Positions 1 through 8,048 of a stretch of 64,000 nt of DNA are shown in pieces. Location: positions 1 to 64,000 of the forward strand of contig NZ_JAJSLW010000012.1 of the NCBI RefSeq assembly GCF_021729145.1, read 5' to 3'. This stretch comes from Membranihabitans maritimus (lineage in GTDB: Bacteria > Bacteroidota > Bacteroidia > Chitinophagales > Saprospiraceae). The notes below the pieces were generated by a model. It was not told where the DNA came from. It saw only the letters and a list, made by a program, of their open reading frames with translations, and ran no database searches. Numbering within the stretch: the stretch's first letter is position 1; each line of letters opens with the position of its first letter. The translations under genes were made by a program, and so were the position numbers.

Positions 1-1266
1 ACGAAAAAATTGTTGTGGGAAGAGTACCGCAAGGAGCATTCGGACGGATACGGATACAGTCAGTTTTGTGAACGCTTAAAACGGGAAATTGGACGCCGGG
101 ACCTGACCCTTCGCATGGACCATACGCCCGGACAAGTCATGCAGGTAGATTTTGCAGGCAAGCCCATGCACTGGGTGGATGCCCACAGTGGGGAGCTGTA
201 TTCCTGTCCGGTGTTAGTTGCCACGATGCCGCATACGCAGCATAGTTTTGCGATCGCATTGTCCAGTCTAAAAGTAGCGGATTTTGTGTACGGTCTGAAT
301 CAGGCATTCCTGTTTTTTGGTCGCTTGCCTAAGGTAATTTTATGCGATAATCTAAAATCCTTTGTGACCCGGGCCGATAAATATGAACCGGATTTTAATG
401 CTTTGTGTGTACAATTGGCGACCTATTATCAAATCGATTTACAAGCTACCCGGGTACGTAAACCCAAAGACAAGGCCAGTGTGGAAAACCTGGTATCGAC
501 TATCTATAACCGTATATATGGCCCGCTTCGCAACGAAACTTTCCATAGCCCGGCCGCTTTAAACGAAGGCATCATTCAATCGCTCAAAGACCACAATAAC
601 CGGCCGTATCAACAAAAACGCGGCTGCCGATCCTCCGAGTTCCAATCGGTTGAATGGCCTGAAATGAAGGTATTGCCCCCGGACTTATTTGAGATCAAAA
701 AAACGACCCGTTCCAAGGTCCGCCGGGACTATCATGTTTTTATCGGAGAAGAGAAAAACTACTATTCCGTTCCTTTTCAATATGTAGGCCGGGAATCTAC
801 GATTGTGTATACTTCCCGAAACGTAGAAGTGTTTATCGGGACCCAACGGGTAGCCACACATACCCGTTTGCTGTATCGCAACCTGTACCGGTATCAAACC
901 GACCCGGCCCACATGCCCCGTTCCCATGCGGAATGGAAAAAAGCCCGGGGCTTTAATGCCGCTTACTATATCGATAAGGCTGCCCAAATCGGTCCATCCA
1001 CACGCTGGGCGATCGAAAGCGTCATCCGTTCGGTGGTACATCCCCCGCAGAGCTTTAACATCTGTATGGGGATCTTCCGCCTGGTCGATACCTACTCTGC
1101 ACAGCGATTGGAACAAGCTTGTATGCGGTGTCAAAAAGTCGATAAAGTTACGTACCGAATGTTAAAAAATATCCTGGTACGCAACCTGGATCAAAACGAG
1201 GAACAAGGGGATCTTTTCACACCCCCTCAACATGGAAATATTCGAGGGCCCGAAGCCTATCAATAA
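1..1266 (+). CDS. istA: IS21-family transposase IstA, 5' truncated by window edge
   Basis: The reading frame is open to base 1, so the N-terminal helix-turn-helix part lies outside the window; about 420 residues are visible, whereas the family usually has about 500. The DDE integrase core is clear. Counting from the TTG at base 10, there is an Asp in VDFAGK near residue 47, an Asp in ILCDNLKSF near 113 and a Glu in KDKASVENL near 159. IstA cuts and joins the IS ends and works with IstB, encoded 53 bases downstream. A C-terminal basic region follows the core, as in the family. No frameshift or internal stop is seen, so the visible part looks functional. Confidence 0.93.
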   Translation, partial: TKKLLWEEYRKEHSDGYGYSQFCERLKREIGRRDLTLRMDHTPGQVMQVDFAGKPMHWVDAHSGELYSCPVLVATMPHTQHSFAIALSSLKVADFVYGLNQAFLFFGRLPKVILCDNLKSFVTRADKYEPDFNALCVQLATYYQIDLQATRVRKPKDKASVENLVSTIYNRIYGPLRNETFHSPAALNEGIIQSLKDHNNRPYQQKRGCRSSEFQSVEWPEMKVLPPDLFEIKKTTRSKVRRDYHVFIGEEKNYYSVPFQYVGRESTIVYTSRNVEVFIGTQRVATHTRLLYRNLYRYQTDPAHMPRSHAEWKKARGFNAAYYIDKAAQIGPSTRWAIESVIRSVVHPPQSFNICMGIFRLVDTYSAQRLEQACMRCQKVDKVTYRMLKNILVRNLDQNEEQGDLFTPPQHGNIRGPEAYQ

Positions 1267-1319
1267 TCTGATTTTTATAACCCGTCATGGATCGAAGTCA
1301 TGGCACAAAATGTACAAAT

Positions 1320-2054
1320 ATGAAAAACGCATCTCTGGAAATCATGAGACAAATGAAACTGACCGGTATGGCCGATGCCTATGAAGGTCTGTTACACCTC
1401 CCGGTCAATCAGCAACCCGAAGCCCATGAATTGTTGGCCCGATTGGTGGATGCTGAAAAACAACACCGGGCCCATAAGCGTATGCAAATGTTCTTGCGAT
1501 TGAGTAAACTCCGCTATCCGGCCGTGATCCAGGATATCGATTGTACCGAATCCCGAAATTTATCCAAAGAAAAACTCATGACCCTGGCCGACTGTGCCTA
1601 CATACGTCGAGGTGAAAATGTATTGATCAGCGGGGCCACCGGCTGTGGAAAATCCTACCTGGCCTGTGCTCTGGGACATACCGCTTGCGTGAAGGGATAT
1701 CGAACCCTCTATTTTAATATGAACCGGTTTACCGAACAAATCGCTTTGGCCAAAACCGACGGATCACTCATCAAATGGATGGACCGAATTAAAAAAGCAC
1801 AACTGATTATCCTGGACGATTTTGGCTTGCAACCCATCACACATGAAGTCAAACTCATTCTCCTACAAATCCTCGAAGATCGATATGAAAGAGCCGCTAC
1901 ACTGATTTGTTCTCAGCTACCCGTAGGAAAATGGCATGAATATTTTGATGAACCCACGATCGCCGATGCTATATTAGATCGTATTATTCCCAAAGGACAC
2001 CGCATTGATTTAAAAGGAAAAAGTCTACGGTCTCCTTCAAAACATTTATCTTAG
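1320..2054 (+). CDS. istB: IS21-family ATP-binding helper protein IstB
   Basis: DnaC-like AAA+ ATPase of 244 residues that assists IstA in target selection and strand transfer. The Walker A motif GATGCGKS is at residues 105-112 and the Walker B motif LIILDDFG near 162-169. The N-terminal stretch (MRQMKLTGMADAYE) is the usual IstB_N start. I chose the ATG at 1320 rather than an in-frame ATG at 1287 because the family begins close to this motif and the extra residues look non-coding. The length is close to the family norm of about 250. It forms a two-gene unit with istA. Confidence 0.93.
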   Translation: MKNASLEIMRQMKLTGMADAYEGLLHLPVNQQPEAHELLARLVDAEKQHRAHKRMQMFLRLSKLRYPAVIQDIDCTESRNLSKEKLMTLADCAYIRRGENVLISGATGCGKSYLACALGHTACVKGYRTLYFNMNRFTEQIALAKTDGSLIKWMDRIKKAQLIILDDFGLQPITHEVKLILLQILEDRYERAATLICSQLPVGKWHEYFDEPTIADAILDRIIPKGHRIDLKGKSLRSPSKHLS

Positions 2055-2081
2055 TCATGTTTTTTTGTACGTTTTCCACAT

Positions 2082-2122
2082 AGGGGGTCAGTATCCCGGA
2101 TTCAGGGGGTCAATAACTCCGG
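2082..2122 (+). repeat. IS21 right-end terminal repeats (two copies)
   Basis: Two direct copies of AGGGGGTCA-n(4-5)-CCGG, at 2082-2099 and 2104-2122. They sit directly after istB at the presumed right end of the element and are probably transposase binding sites. Confidence 0.75.
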
Positions 2123-2126
2123 AATA

Positions 2127-2234
2127 TGCAATTAAGTTCAAAAACACTACAAAACGGTCAACGGGATTCAGGTTGAAAAATGCCTGTTCCTGCGCGCGAT
2201 TACTTTCTTCTTTTGTTCTGAATAAAAGGTCCAT
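2127..2234 (-). pseudogene. N-terminal remnant of a small gene cut by the IS21 element
   Basis: Reading the minus strand from an ATG at 2234 gives 36 sense codons (MDLLFRTKEESNRAQEQAFF, then NLNPVDRFVVFLNLIA) up to the IS end; past it the frame runs into IS repeat sequence and stops at a TGA. The amino-acid pattern (charged, Q/E-rich start, then an aromatic and leucine-rich helix) looks like real protein and resembles short hypothetical Bacteroidetes proteins starting with K(E/A)ESN. That family resemblance is from memory and not checked. The rest of the gene should lie on the far side of the IS, outside the window, if the element inserted simply. Confidence 0.5.
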
Positions 2235-2310
2235 AATAAATATAGGTAATATGATCCTTTGGATCTAAAAATGAAACTTAAACCTGCTATGGAATTGTTA
2301 TAATTGATGA

Positions 2311-2553
2311 ATGAAACTTTTAATAGATCTGGACATTAATGCGGAAAGGCCTTTGATCATTAGAGAATTACAAAATATTGAAGATATATCACTTTTGGAG
2401 GCTTTGAAACATATGATCTACTATGCCTTGAAGAATGAGGGACGTATCTCCATAGAGCAATATAACAAGGAAATAGAAGAAGCTGAGGAAAAAGTGGATC
2501 AGGGTGAATTCTTCACACAAGATGAGGTGGAGAAAATGGCGGAAGAATGGTGA
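2311..2553 (+). CDS. antitoxin of a RelE/ParE-type toxin-antitoxin pair
   Basis: An 80-residue acidic protein. The first half is a short strand-helix segment (MKLLIDLDINAERPLIIREL) and the second half is a charged helix rich in Glu and Lys (about residues 48-80), as expected for an antitoxin tail that wraps around its toxin. No specific DNA-binding family was recognised with certainty. The stop codon overlaps the start of the downstream toxin reading frame (ATGGTGA at 2547-2553), a classic translationally coupled arrangement. Since the toxin is broken by a single-base change, this antitoxin may now be an orphan. The call rests mainly on the neighbour, the size and the charge. Confidence 0.65.
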   Translation: MKLLIDLDINAERPLIIRELQNIEDISLLEALKHMIYYALKNEGRISIEQYNKEIEEAEEKVDQGEFFTQDEVEKMAEEW

Positions 2554-2854
2554 AAAAATCCGGAATTGTTATTGTGTGGAATAAGTCGGCTTATGCATCA
2601 CTACAGAAAGCCTATGATTTCATTAATAGGGACTCACGTACCAATGCGGAAAAAGTACGGGAAGGAATTTTAAAATAGTCCGTAATCTGGCAGATCATCC
2701 GGGAAAATATCCACCAGATAAATTTAAAACTGATAACGATGGTAGTTACCGAGCTTTTGAAAAATTCTCTTATAGGGTAGCTTATAAGATCAAGGAAAAG
2801 GAAATAGCTATCTTACGCATTCGTCATGTTAAACAGGAACCCAAAGAATATTAA
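2547..2854 (+). pseudogene. RelE/ParE-family toxin, frame broken at 2676
   Basis: The ATG at 2547 overlaps the antitoxin stop. Frame 1 encodes about 43 residues (for example IVIVWNKSAYASLQKAYDFI) and ends at TAG 2676-2678. The rest of a RelE/ParE fold continues in the -1 frame from 2675 (IVRNLADHPGKYPPDKFK, then RAFEKFSYRVAYKIKEKEIA, RIRHVKQEPKEY) to TAA at 2852-2854. Joined, it is about 102 residues, the usual toxin length. RelE/ParE toxins are mRNA endoribonucleases or gyrase poisons. One missing A in the TTTTAAAA run would explain the break. The site also reads T TTA AAA in frame followed by TAG, a textbook -1 slippery heptamer, so recoding is possible. Decay or a sequencing error is the simpler explanation. 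Confidence 0.75.
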
Positions 2855-2911
2855 CCTTTGCCCGGTTGGTTCAATCTCCGGGCTCCAGATTCCTGACTTT
2901 TGTCCCAAAGC

Positions 2912-4393
2912 TTACCGATTACTGAGCTTCCCTTCAATCCAATCCGTAAAATCATAATATCGGAGCAATTGGTGTTCATACTTGTCGGAGCGAACGGCAT
3001 CCAATTTTGATTGTATTTTTTTCAGGTAGTGTTTTTTACTTGGCGGACTATTCCGGTCGGGGTCGAATTTAATGAGCTTGAAAACCAGGCGTTCTGTCTG
3101 GAGCATGGGGCCTCTTTTGCGAAAATTTCTTTTGTAAGAGCGGATGACATATTCTAAGTAATCCTGATCATTCATTTCGTAATGTACCAGGATATTTAAT
3201 AAGCGTGAGGCTTTTTCAAGAGCTGATTGTTGACGTGATTCAACAGATATTTGATTGAGGTATTTTCCTGCCTTCTTTATATCTTCAAGCAATAGAAATG
3301 TCAAACTTGCGTAAAAAAATAAATGAGTGAGACGTTTGTGATCAGCAATGCCCGGATTTTCGAGGAACTTGTGATCTATATTTTCAACCAGCGTTTTAGC
3401 TTTATGTAACTGGTTTGAGTTGATAAGTCTTGCTATCTGGTATGTCAAGGCGATTATTTGGCATATAGTTACAAAGTGTTCTGAGTTTTTTATTGATGTC
3501 AATGACTCTACCTTGTTGATGTATAATTCCATTTCATCAAACTGGTTGATGGTGCGTAGGCTGTCCAGAATGCCTTCCAGTGCATGTAGGTAGTCATAAG
3601 GAGGTTGGTCCCAAATCGTTCTATTTTCTTCAAATAGATTATTTAATCGTTTAAATATTTTCATTGCTGAGAGATAATCCCCGGTGTGAGTAAAGAAAAA
3701 CGATTGGAAAAGTAAATGCAACTTTTGAGATTCAAAGCTATGCTGTACTCCTCTGGTTATCAAGCTTAATTCCGTGAGAACAAGATCGTTGAGTTTTTTG
3801 CGGTCATTTTCAGATAGCGATGAACCCGAATTGATTAATCGATATTCGAGTAATTCGTACAATGAGTGGTGTTCTTGTACCTGCCGTAAAAGCTGAAGGA
3901 GATTTTTAGATTTTGTTTGCAGATTGACAAGATCATGATCAGAAATTCCCTCAAATGACCTTTTGGAAAGGTAGTCGAGTTCTAATCTGCGTGTATTATA
4001 ATGCATTAAATGATTTTGATACTTTTCTGCCAGGATCTTTGCCTTTAAGAGTTCTTTGTATCCTTCCTCCGGGATTGACCTTTCAAAGAAGACTTTTGAG
4101 CGCATGATTTGCTGATAGATTTGGAATTGGGGATCGTAGCCGATACGTATATCAATGAGCGTATCCGTAAGGATTTTCATTAAATACTGTGCCGCATTTT
4201 CTATTGATTTTTCAGGGTGAAGGGTATTAAATTCTTTTTCTATTGACGACGCGTCAATTGTTTTTGATTGATCGATAATTTTATAGAGATCCAGGTAGGC
4301 TTTTTCAGTAGATTGCTTTTTAGTCTGCAATTTAAAAGTTCTCTTTTCGCCCGCTGACAAGGTCTTTATGAGTTGGATTAGTTCGGATTTCAT
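2912..4393 (-). CDS. hypothetical helical-repeat protein
   Basis: 493 residues, with no signal peptide or membrane segment. The whole protein looks alpha-helical with repeated helix pairs of about 35-40 residues (for example around YEGYKELLKAKILAEKYQNH-like and YLSAMKIFKRLNNLFEENR-like stretches), which suggests a TPR-like solenoid used for protein binding. No catalytic motif was recognised. It stands alone, divergent from the ribokinase locus and converging on the toxin remnant. The start is the only in-frame ATG before a clear K/E-rich helix (MKSELIQLIKTLSAGEKRTF). I cannot name a family. A second, unrelated-looking orphan helical protein occurs at 52768-54162. Confidence 0.7.
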   Translation of the reverse strand: MKSELIQLIKTLSAGEKRTFKLQTKKQSTEKAYLDLYKIIDQSKTIDASSIEKEFNTLHPEKSIENAAQYLMKILTDTLIDIRIGYDPQFQIYQQIMRSKVFFERSIPEEGYKELLKAKILAEKYQNHLMHYNTRRLELDYLSKRSFEGISDHDLVNLQTKSKNLLQLLRQVQEHHSLYELLEYRLINSGSSLSENDRKKLNDLVLTELSLITRGVQHSFESQKLHLLFQSFFFTHTGDYLSAMKIFKRLNNLFEENRTIWDQPPYDYLHALEGILDSLRTINQFDEMELYINKVESLTSIKNSEHFVTICQIIALTYQIARLINSNQLHKAKTLVENIDHKFLENPGIADHKRLTHLFFYASLTFLLLEDIKKAGKYLNQISVESRQQSALEKASRLLNILVHYEMNDQDYLEYVIRSYKRNFRKRGPMLQTERLVFKLIKFDPDRNSPPSKKHYLKKIQSKLDAVRSDKYEHQLLRYYDFTDWIEGKLSNR

Positions 4394-4933
4394 GGTAGTG
4401 TATGGAATTGGCTTTACTTCAAAGGTATTAAAGATAGTTAGATAAGAATATTTTGGGTTTTGGGAAAATATGTACCGGTGAACCTGTCAGCCCTTGCTAT
4501 ATAATATTATTTGGGTCAATTTCGCTGCAATAATTAGGATATGGACTAACCAGATTATTTTTTCGCAAAAAAAAATGAGAAGTCGTCGTTTGAATAGATT
4601 TCTCCAGAGGGGGAGACTATTCAAACAATTTCCTGAAAAGGCTATTGGTTCCCGGTCTATTGCGAAAACCAACTTAAGAATAAGAGCTTCAAATAAGCAA
4701 TGGATAAAGATGTTCTTTTCAGTGAAATCAGCTTTTAGACTTACCATAAATTGACAATAAATATAAAAATGGTAATAAAAATTAAATATAAATGATTGTA
4801 AAACAAATTCTTATGATTTAATAATTAAATATATAGTTATTTAGATTAATAATATCAAACAAGTTAGGTTGAATAATGTTTATTTGAAATAATATTTTTG
4901 AATTATTAAATATTGAAGTTATATATACTTTGT
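4394..4933. other. intergenic region with a long nested inverted repeat
   Basis: This 540-base gap separates two divergent genes and must hold both promoters. Its centre contains the nested palindrome listed separately (4560-4668). The remainder, 4750-4930, is about 80 per cent A+T with no gene I can support. Overlapping open frames of 86 codons on both strands across the palindrome are judged to be chance. Confidence 0.5.
4560..4668. repeat. nested inverted repeat, MITE-like or structured RNA
   Basis: The outer arms TTTTCGCAA (4560-4568) and TTGCGAAAA (4660-4668) are perfectly complementary. Inside them a strong hairpin has arms GTTTGAATAG (4588-4597) and CTATTCAAAC (4617-4626), extended by TCTCC/GGAGA after a 3-base bulge. 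The size (about 109 bp) and nested layout fit a small non-autonomous element or a folded leader RNA. No terminator-like T run follows on either strand. Confidence 0.45.
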
Positions 4934-5863
4934 ATGAAGGGAAATAAAATAATAGTAGTTGGAAGTACCAATATGGATATGGTCGTAAAGACGGATCATA
5001 TACCTGAGCCGGGGGAAACCGTTCTGGGGGGAAATTTTTTCATGAATCCGGGCGGGAAGGGAGCGAATCAGGCCGTAGCCATTGCCCGACTTGGGGGGGA
5101 TGTAATGTTTATCTCCAAAATAGGGGATGATATTTTCGGGAAGCAGTCTTCCCAAATGTTTGACGAAGAGGGTATAGATACGCGGGGGTTAGTTCCAGAT
5201 GAAAATAGCCCTTCCGGAGTAGCTCTGATTACGGTAGATGAAGAAGGTGAGAACAGTATTGTAGTTGCTCCCGGCGCTAATGCGAACCTTATGCCTTGTG
5301 ACTTGGAGGAAACTCTCGATAAGATTGAAGATGTTAGTATTTTGCTTATGCAATTAGAGATTCCTCTCCAAACCGTAAAAAAAGCAGCCCAGATCGCCTC
5401 AGGAAATGATATGAAAGTTATATTGAATCCTGCCCCTGTTCCCGGTAATGTGGATGGTGTCATCGAATTATTCCCATTTATTGACATTATTACGCCAAAT
5501 GTAAAAGAGGCGGAAATGCTTTCAGGTATTCCGGTGAAAGATGAAAAAAGTGCAAAAAGGGCTGGAAAAGTCATTTACGAGCAGGGAGTGAATAATGTTG
5601 TAATCACGATGGGTAGGATGGGTGCCCTGGTGCTGGAGTCGGGTGAATGTACGTACATTCCTGCTACAGAAGTAGAAACAATAGATACGACTGCGGCCGG
5701 AGATTCATTCAACGGGGCATTGGCTGTGGGATTGTCTGAAGGCAAATCACTGGTTGATTCCGTGCGATTTGCATGTCGGGCTGCGGCTATTACAGTAACG
5801 AGAATGGGGGCACAATCGGCGATGCCCTATCGAAATGAACTGGTGTTGAGTATCTTGGAATGA
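4934..5863 (+). CDS. rbsK: ribokinase
   Basis: PfkB-family sugar kinase of 309 residues that phosphorylates D-ribose to ribose 5-phosphate in the cytoplasm. Family marks are the N-terminal VVGSTNMDMV, the substrate-binding NPGGKGANQA near residues 38-47, and the C-terminal signature DTTAAGDSFNGAL with the catalytic Asp in AAGD near residue 257. I prefer the ATG at 4934 because the usual ribokinase start lies just before the first beta strand; an in-frame ATG at 4913 would add seven odd residues. It heads a plus-strand run with a permease and three exported nucleoside hydrolases, which suggests that the ribose comes from nucleosides. A PfkB kinase of related specificity cannot be excluded. Confidence 0.88.
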   Translation: MKGNKIIVVGSTNMDMVVKTDHIPEPGETVLGGNFFMNPGGKGANQAVAIARLGGDVMFISKIGDDIFGKQSSQMFDEEGIDTRGLVPDENSPSGVALITVDEEGENSIVVAPGANANLMPCDLEETLDKIEDVSILLMQLEIPLQTVKKAAQIASGNDMKVILNPAPVPGNVDGVIELFPFIDIITPNVKEAEMLSGIPVKDEKSAKRAGKVIYEQGVNNVVITMGRMGALVLESGECTYIPATEVETIDTTAAGDSFNGALAVGLSEGKSLVDSVRFACRAAAITVTRMGAQSAMPYRNELVLSILE

Positions 5864-5869
5864 AGACAA

Positions 5870-5975
5870 TTATAAATCCTTCAATTATGAATCAAGGATT
5901 GATCACTGTCCGATTGAACATTGCAAGATTGAAGATTGCACATTGTAGGGTTGAAGAATTGAAAATTGAATAACT
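5870..5975 (+). repeat. degenerate ATTGAA/ATTGCA short repeats
   Basis: Between ribokinase and the permease the sequence runs through many imperfect copies of a 7-9 base unit (CGATTGAAC, AGATTGAAG, AGATTGCAC, GGGTTGAAG, AATTGAAAATTGAA). It is likely an expanded micro-repeat in the leader of the permease gene. No function is evident. Confidence 0.5.
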
Positions 5976-5983
5976 GATTGAGC

Positions 5984-6997
5984 ATGTTTATAGTAGAAAG
6001 TTACACATTAGCTGTTGTGTTTTGTCTGATCACAATGTTGTGTTGGGGATCCTGGGCGAACACGCAGAAACTGTTACAGGGGAAGTGGCGTTTTGAATTG
6101 TTTTACTGGGATTATGTCATCGGAATTTTTATTTTTTCCCTTTTGGCTGCTTTTACTTTGGGAAGTTTTGGTGAAGGTGGGAGATCCTTTTTACAGGACT
6201 TTGCACAGGCGGAGGGGAGCAATATCCGGAATGCTTTTTTTGGCGGTGTGATTTTTAACCTCGCAAACATCCTGCTTACTGCCGCAATTGCCGGTGCTGG
6301 AATGGCTGTCGCTTTTCCGGTCGGTATAGGAATAGCACTGATTTTGGGGGTTTTGTTGAACTACTTGTTAGCTTCTAAAGGGAATGTTACTTTGTTATCT
6401 ATAGGCGTACTGTTAGTGACACTGGCGATAATCATAAATGCCATTGCTTATCGAAAAAAGGAAAAGACTAGTGATGAAGGAGACCATCAAGCAAGCGTGA
6501 AATGGATTGTTATATCTGTTATAGCCGGGATTTTGATGTCATTATTTTATCCTTTTGTGGCTTCGGGTATGGACCTGGAGAATTTTGTGTCTCCTGCTTC
6601 GGGGAAAATGACTCCGTATACGGCCGTAGTTGTTTTTTCAACAGGAATTTTGTTGAGTAATTTGATATTCAATTCCATTTTGATGCGAAGGCCTCTGGAA
6701 GGAAGCCCTGTTAAATACAAAGATTATTTTACCGGAAAAATCGGCATCCACCTAGTAGGTGTCTTGGGTGGGGCGATCTGGGGATTGGGTAATTTGTTTA
6801 ATCTCATTGCTGCCGGGAAAGCCGGACCGGCCATATCTTATGGTTTGGGGCAGGGCGCTACATTGGTCGCAGCACTGTGGGGTGTGTTGATATGGAAAGA
6901 ATTTGCAGGAGGGAGTCTATTGGTGCGCAAATTGATTGTTGGAATGTTTGTTTTATTTATAGTGGGGCTGGGGTTAATTATCAGGGCCGGAGGTTGA
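5984..6997 (+). CDS. ureide-permease/GRP-type sugar or nucleoside transporter
   Basis: An integral membrane protein of 337 residues with about ten hydrophobic segments, in the drug/metabolite transporter superfamily. The N-terminal signature CWGSWANTQKL with KWRFELFYWDYVIG resembles the plant ureide permease (UPS) and GRP sugar-uptake families as I remember them. Glycine-rich segments (AGAGMAVAFPVGIGIALILG and YGLGQGATLVAALWGVLIWK) are typical of the fold. It lies between ribokinase and three exported nucleoside hydrolases, so ribose or a nucleoside/nucleobase is the likely cargo; this part is inference. The start is the ATG at 5984; a TTG six bases upstream is unlikely. A cytosolic loop around residues 150-170 is Lys/Glu rich. 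Confidence 0.8.
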   Translation: MFIVESYTLAVVFCLITMLCWGSWANTQKLLQGKWRFELFYWDYVIGIFIFSLLAAFTLGSFGEGGRSFLQDFAQAEGSNIRNAFFGGVIFNLANILLTAAIAGAGMAVAFPVGIGIALILGVLLNYLLASKGNVTLLSIGVLLVTLAIIINAIAYRKKEKTSDEGDHQASVKWIVISVIAGILMSLFYPFVASGMDLENFVSPASGKMTPYTAVVVFSTGILLSNLIFNSILMRRPLEGSPVKYKDYFTGKIGIHLVGVLGGAIWGLGNLFNLIAAGKAGPAISYGLGQGATLVAALWGVLIWKEFAGGSLLVRKLIVGMFVLFIVGLGLIIRAGG

Positions 6998-7059
6998 AGA
7001 ATTATCTGGTTGATATTTCGATTCAAAAAAGTATAAATGATTAAGAAAGAGAAATTGAT

Positions 7060-8028
7060 ATGGTAAGAATTGACTTGATACTGATCCTGATATTGGGAGT
7101 GAACCAGGTTCTTTTTAGTCAGAGTAGCATAATCCTTGATACAGACCTGGATAGCGACGTCGATGATGTAGGAGCAATGGCCATGTTGCATACATTGGCT
7201 GACCACAAAAAGGTCGATATATTGGGTGTTATTGTGACGAGTGATGATAAATATTCCCCACTTTGTGCAGATGCCATAAATCATTTTTACGGTAGACCGG
7301 ATATTCCGATTGGGGTACAAAAGGGAATTTCATTGAGACATCATTCCAGATATACAAAGGAGATTTCTGAAGAATTTAGTAAGGAACTTCAGGAGTATGA
7401 AGATGCCTCAGAGGCTGTTGCATTGTATAGGAGATTGTTATCAGAGCAACCGGATTCCAGCGTAACGATTATTACAATCGGTCACTTAACCAATTTGCAA
7501 AATCTGTTAAAATCCAAAGCAGATACCATTAGTATTTTAACCGGAGCCGAATTGGTTCAAAAAAAGGTCAAACTTTGGTCGTGTATGGGCGGTAAGTTTC
7601 CTTCGGGGAAAGAGGCTAATTTTTACAGGCCAGATCCGGAGTCTACCCAATATTGTATAACGAACTGGCCCTCAAAAGTAGTTTTTGCGGGATGGGAAAT
7701 TGGGAATGAAGTCATTACAGGAGGTAGTTTTCTAAAGAGTTATTTATCTGTTGGACATCCTGTATGGAGGGCCTATGAGTTATATAACAATTTTAAAGGA
7801 AGGCAAAGTTGGGACCAAGTATCGATTTTATATTCTATTACAGGGAATGACAAATACTGGAATGTGAATTCTATGGGATATTGTCGTGTAAATTCTGACG
7901 GTTCGAATCATTGGATTGAAGATGATAGAACCTATGGGCAAGGCCATCTTACTGAAAAAGAAAACCCGGATGAGGTTGCCAAAATAATTGATGCCCTGAT
8001 GGTAGGTATTTACAGCCCGGATTTTTAA
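7060..8028 (+). CDS. exported nucleoside hydrolase, copy 1
   Basis: 322 residues: an N-terminal signal peptide (about 1-20, ending near LFSQ), then a nucleoside hydrolase domain. The metal/ribose-binding motif appears as DTDLDSDVDD near residue 26, an expanded form of the classic DTDxxxDD. Family members cleave the N-glycosidic bond of nucleosides to give ribose and a base. The late Asp that coordinates calcium in classic enzymes is probably the one in SWDQVSILY. Predicted to act outside the cytoplasm, unlike the well-studied cytosolic enzymes. It starts 62 bases after the permease and is followed by two paralogues, probably in one transcript. Substrate not assigned. Confidence 0.83.
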   Translation: MVRIDLILILILGVNQVLFSQSSIILDTDLDSDVDDVGAMAMLHTLADHKKVDILGVIVTSDDKYSPLCADAINHFYGRPDIPIGVQKGISLRHHSRYTKEISEEFSKELQEYEDASEAVALYRRLLSEQPDSSVTIITIGHLTNLQNLLKSKADTISILTGAELVQKKVKLWSCMGGKFPSGKEANFYRPDPESTQYCITNWPSKVVFAGWEIGNEVITGGSFLKSYLSVGHPVWRAYELYNNFKGRQSWDQVSILYSITGNDKYWNVNSMGYCRVNSDGSNHWIEDDRTYGQGHLTEKENPDEVAKIIDALMVGIYSPDF

Positions 8029-8048
8029 CAATTTTGAAACCAGTCCGC

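Larger units (their letters stand above)
1..2130 (+). mobile_element. IS21-family insertion sequence, right part
   Basis: The istA and istB genes lie in the order and orientation typical of IS21 elements, and are followed by two copies of an end repeat: AGGGGGTCAGTATCCCGG at 2082-2099 and AGGGGGTCAATAACTCCGG at 2104-2122. Multiple short repeats near the termini are known for IS21 ends and bind the transposase. The right boundary is placed near 2122-2130 because the coding frame of a disrupted minus-strand gene starts to make sense just beyond it. The left end lies outside the window, so the target duplication cannot be checked. Both transposition genes look intact in the visible part, so the element may be recent or active. 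Confidence 0.85.

Noticed and set aside
685-1134. 149-codon minus-strand ORF inside istA
   Set aside because: Shadow of a real coding frame; composition is that of the reverse complement of IstA, with no start context or homology pattern.
2065-2268. 67-codon plus-strand ORF after istB
   Set aside because: Runs across the IS end repeats and the remnant minus-strand gene; low-complexity, not protein-like.
4487-4754. Overlapping 86-codon ORFs on both strands
   Set aside because: They reflect the inverted repeat symmetry of the region and match no recognisable family.
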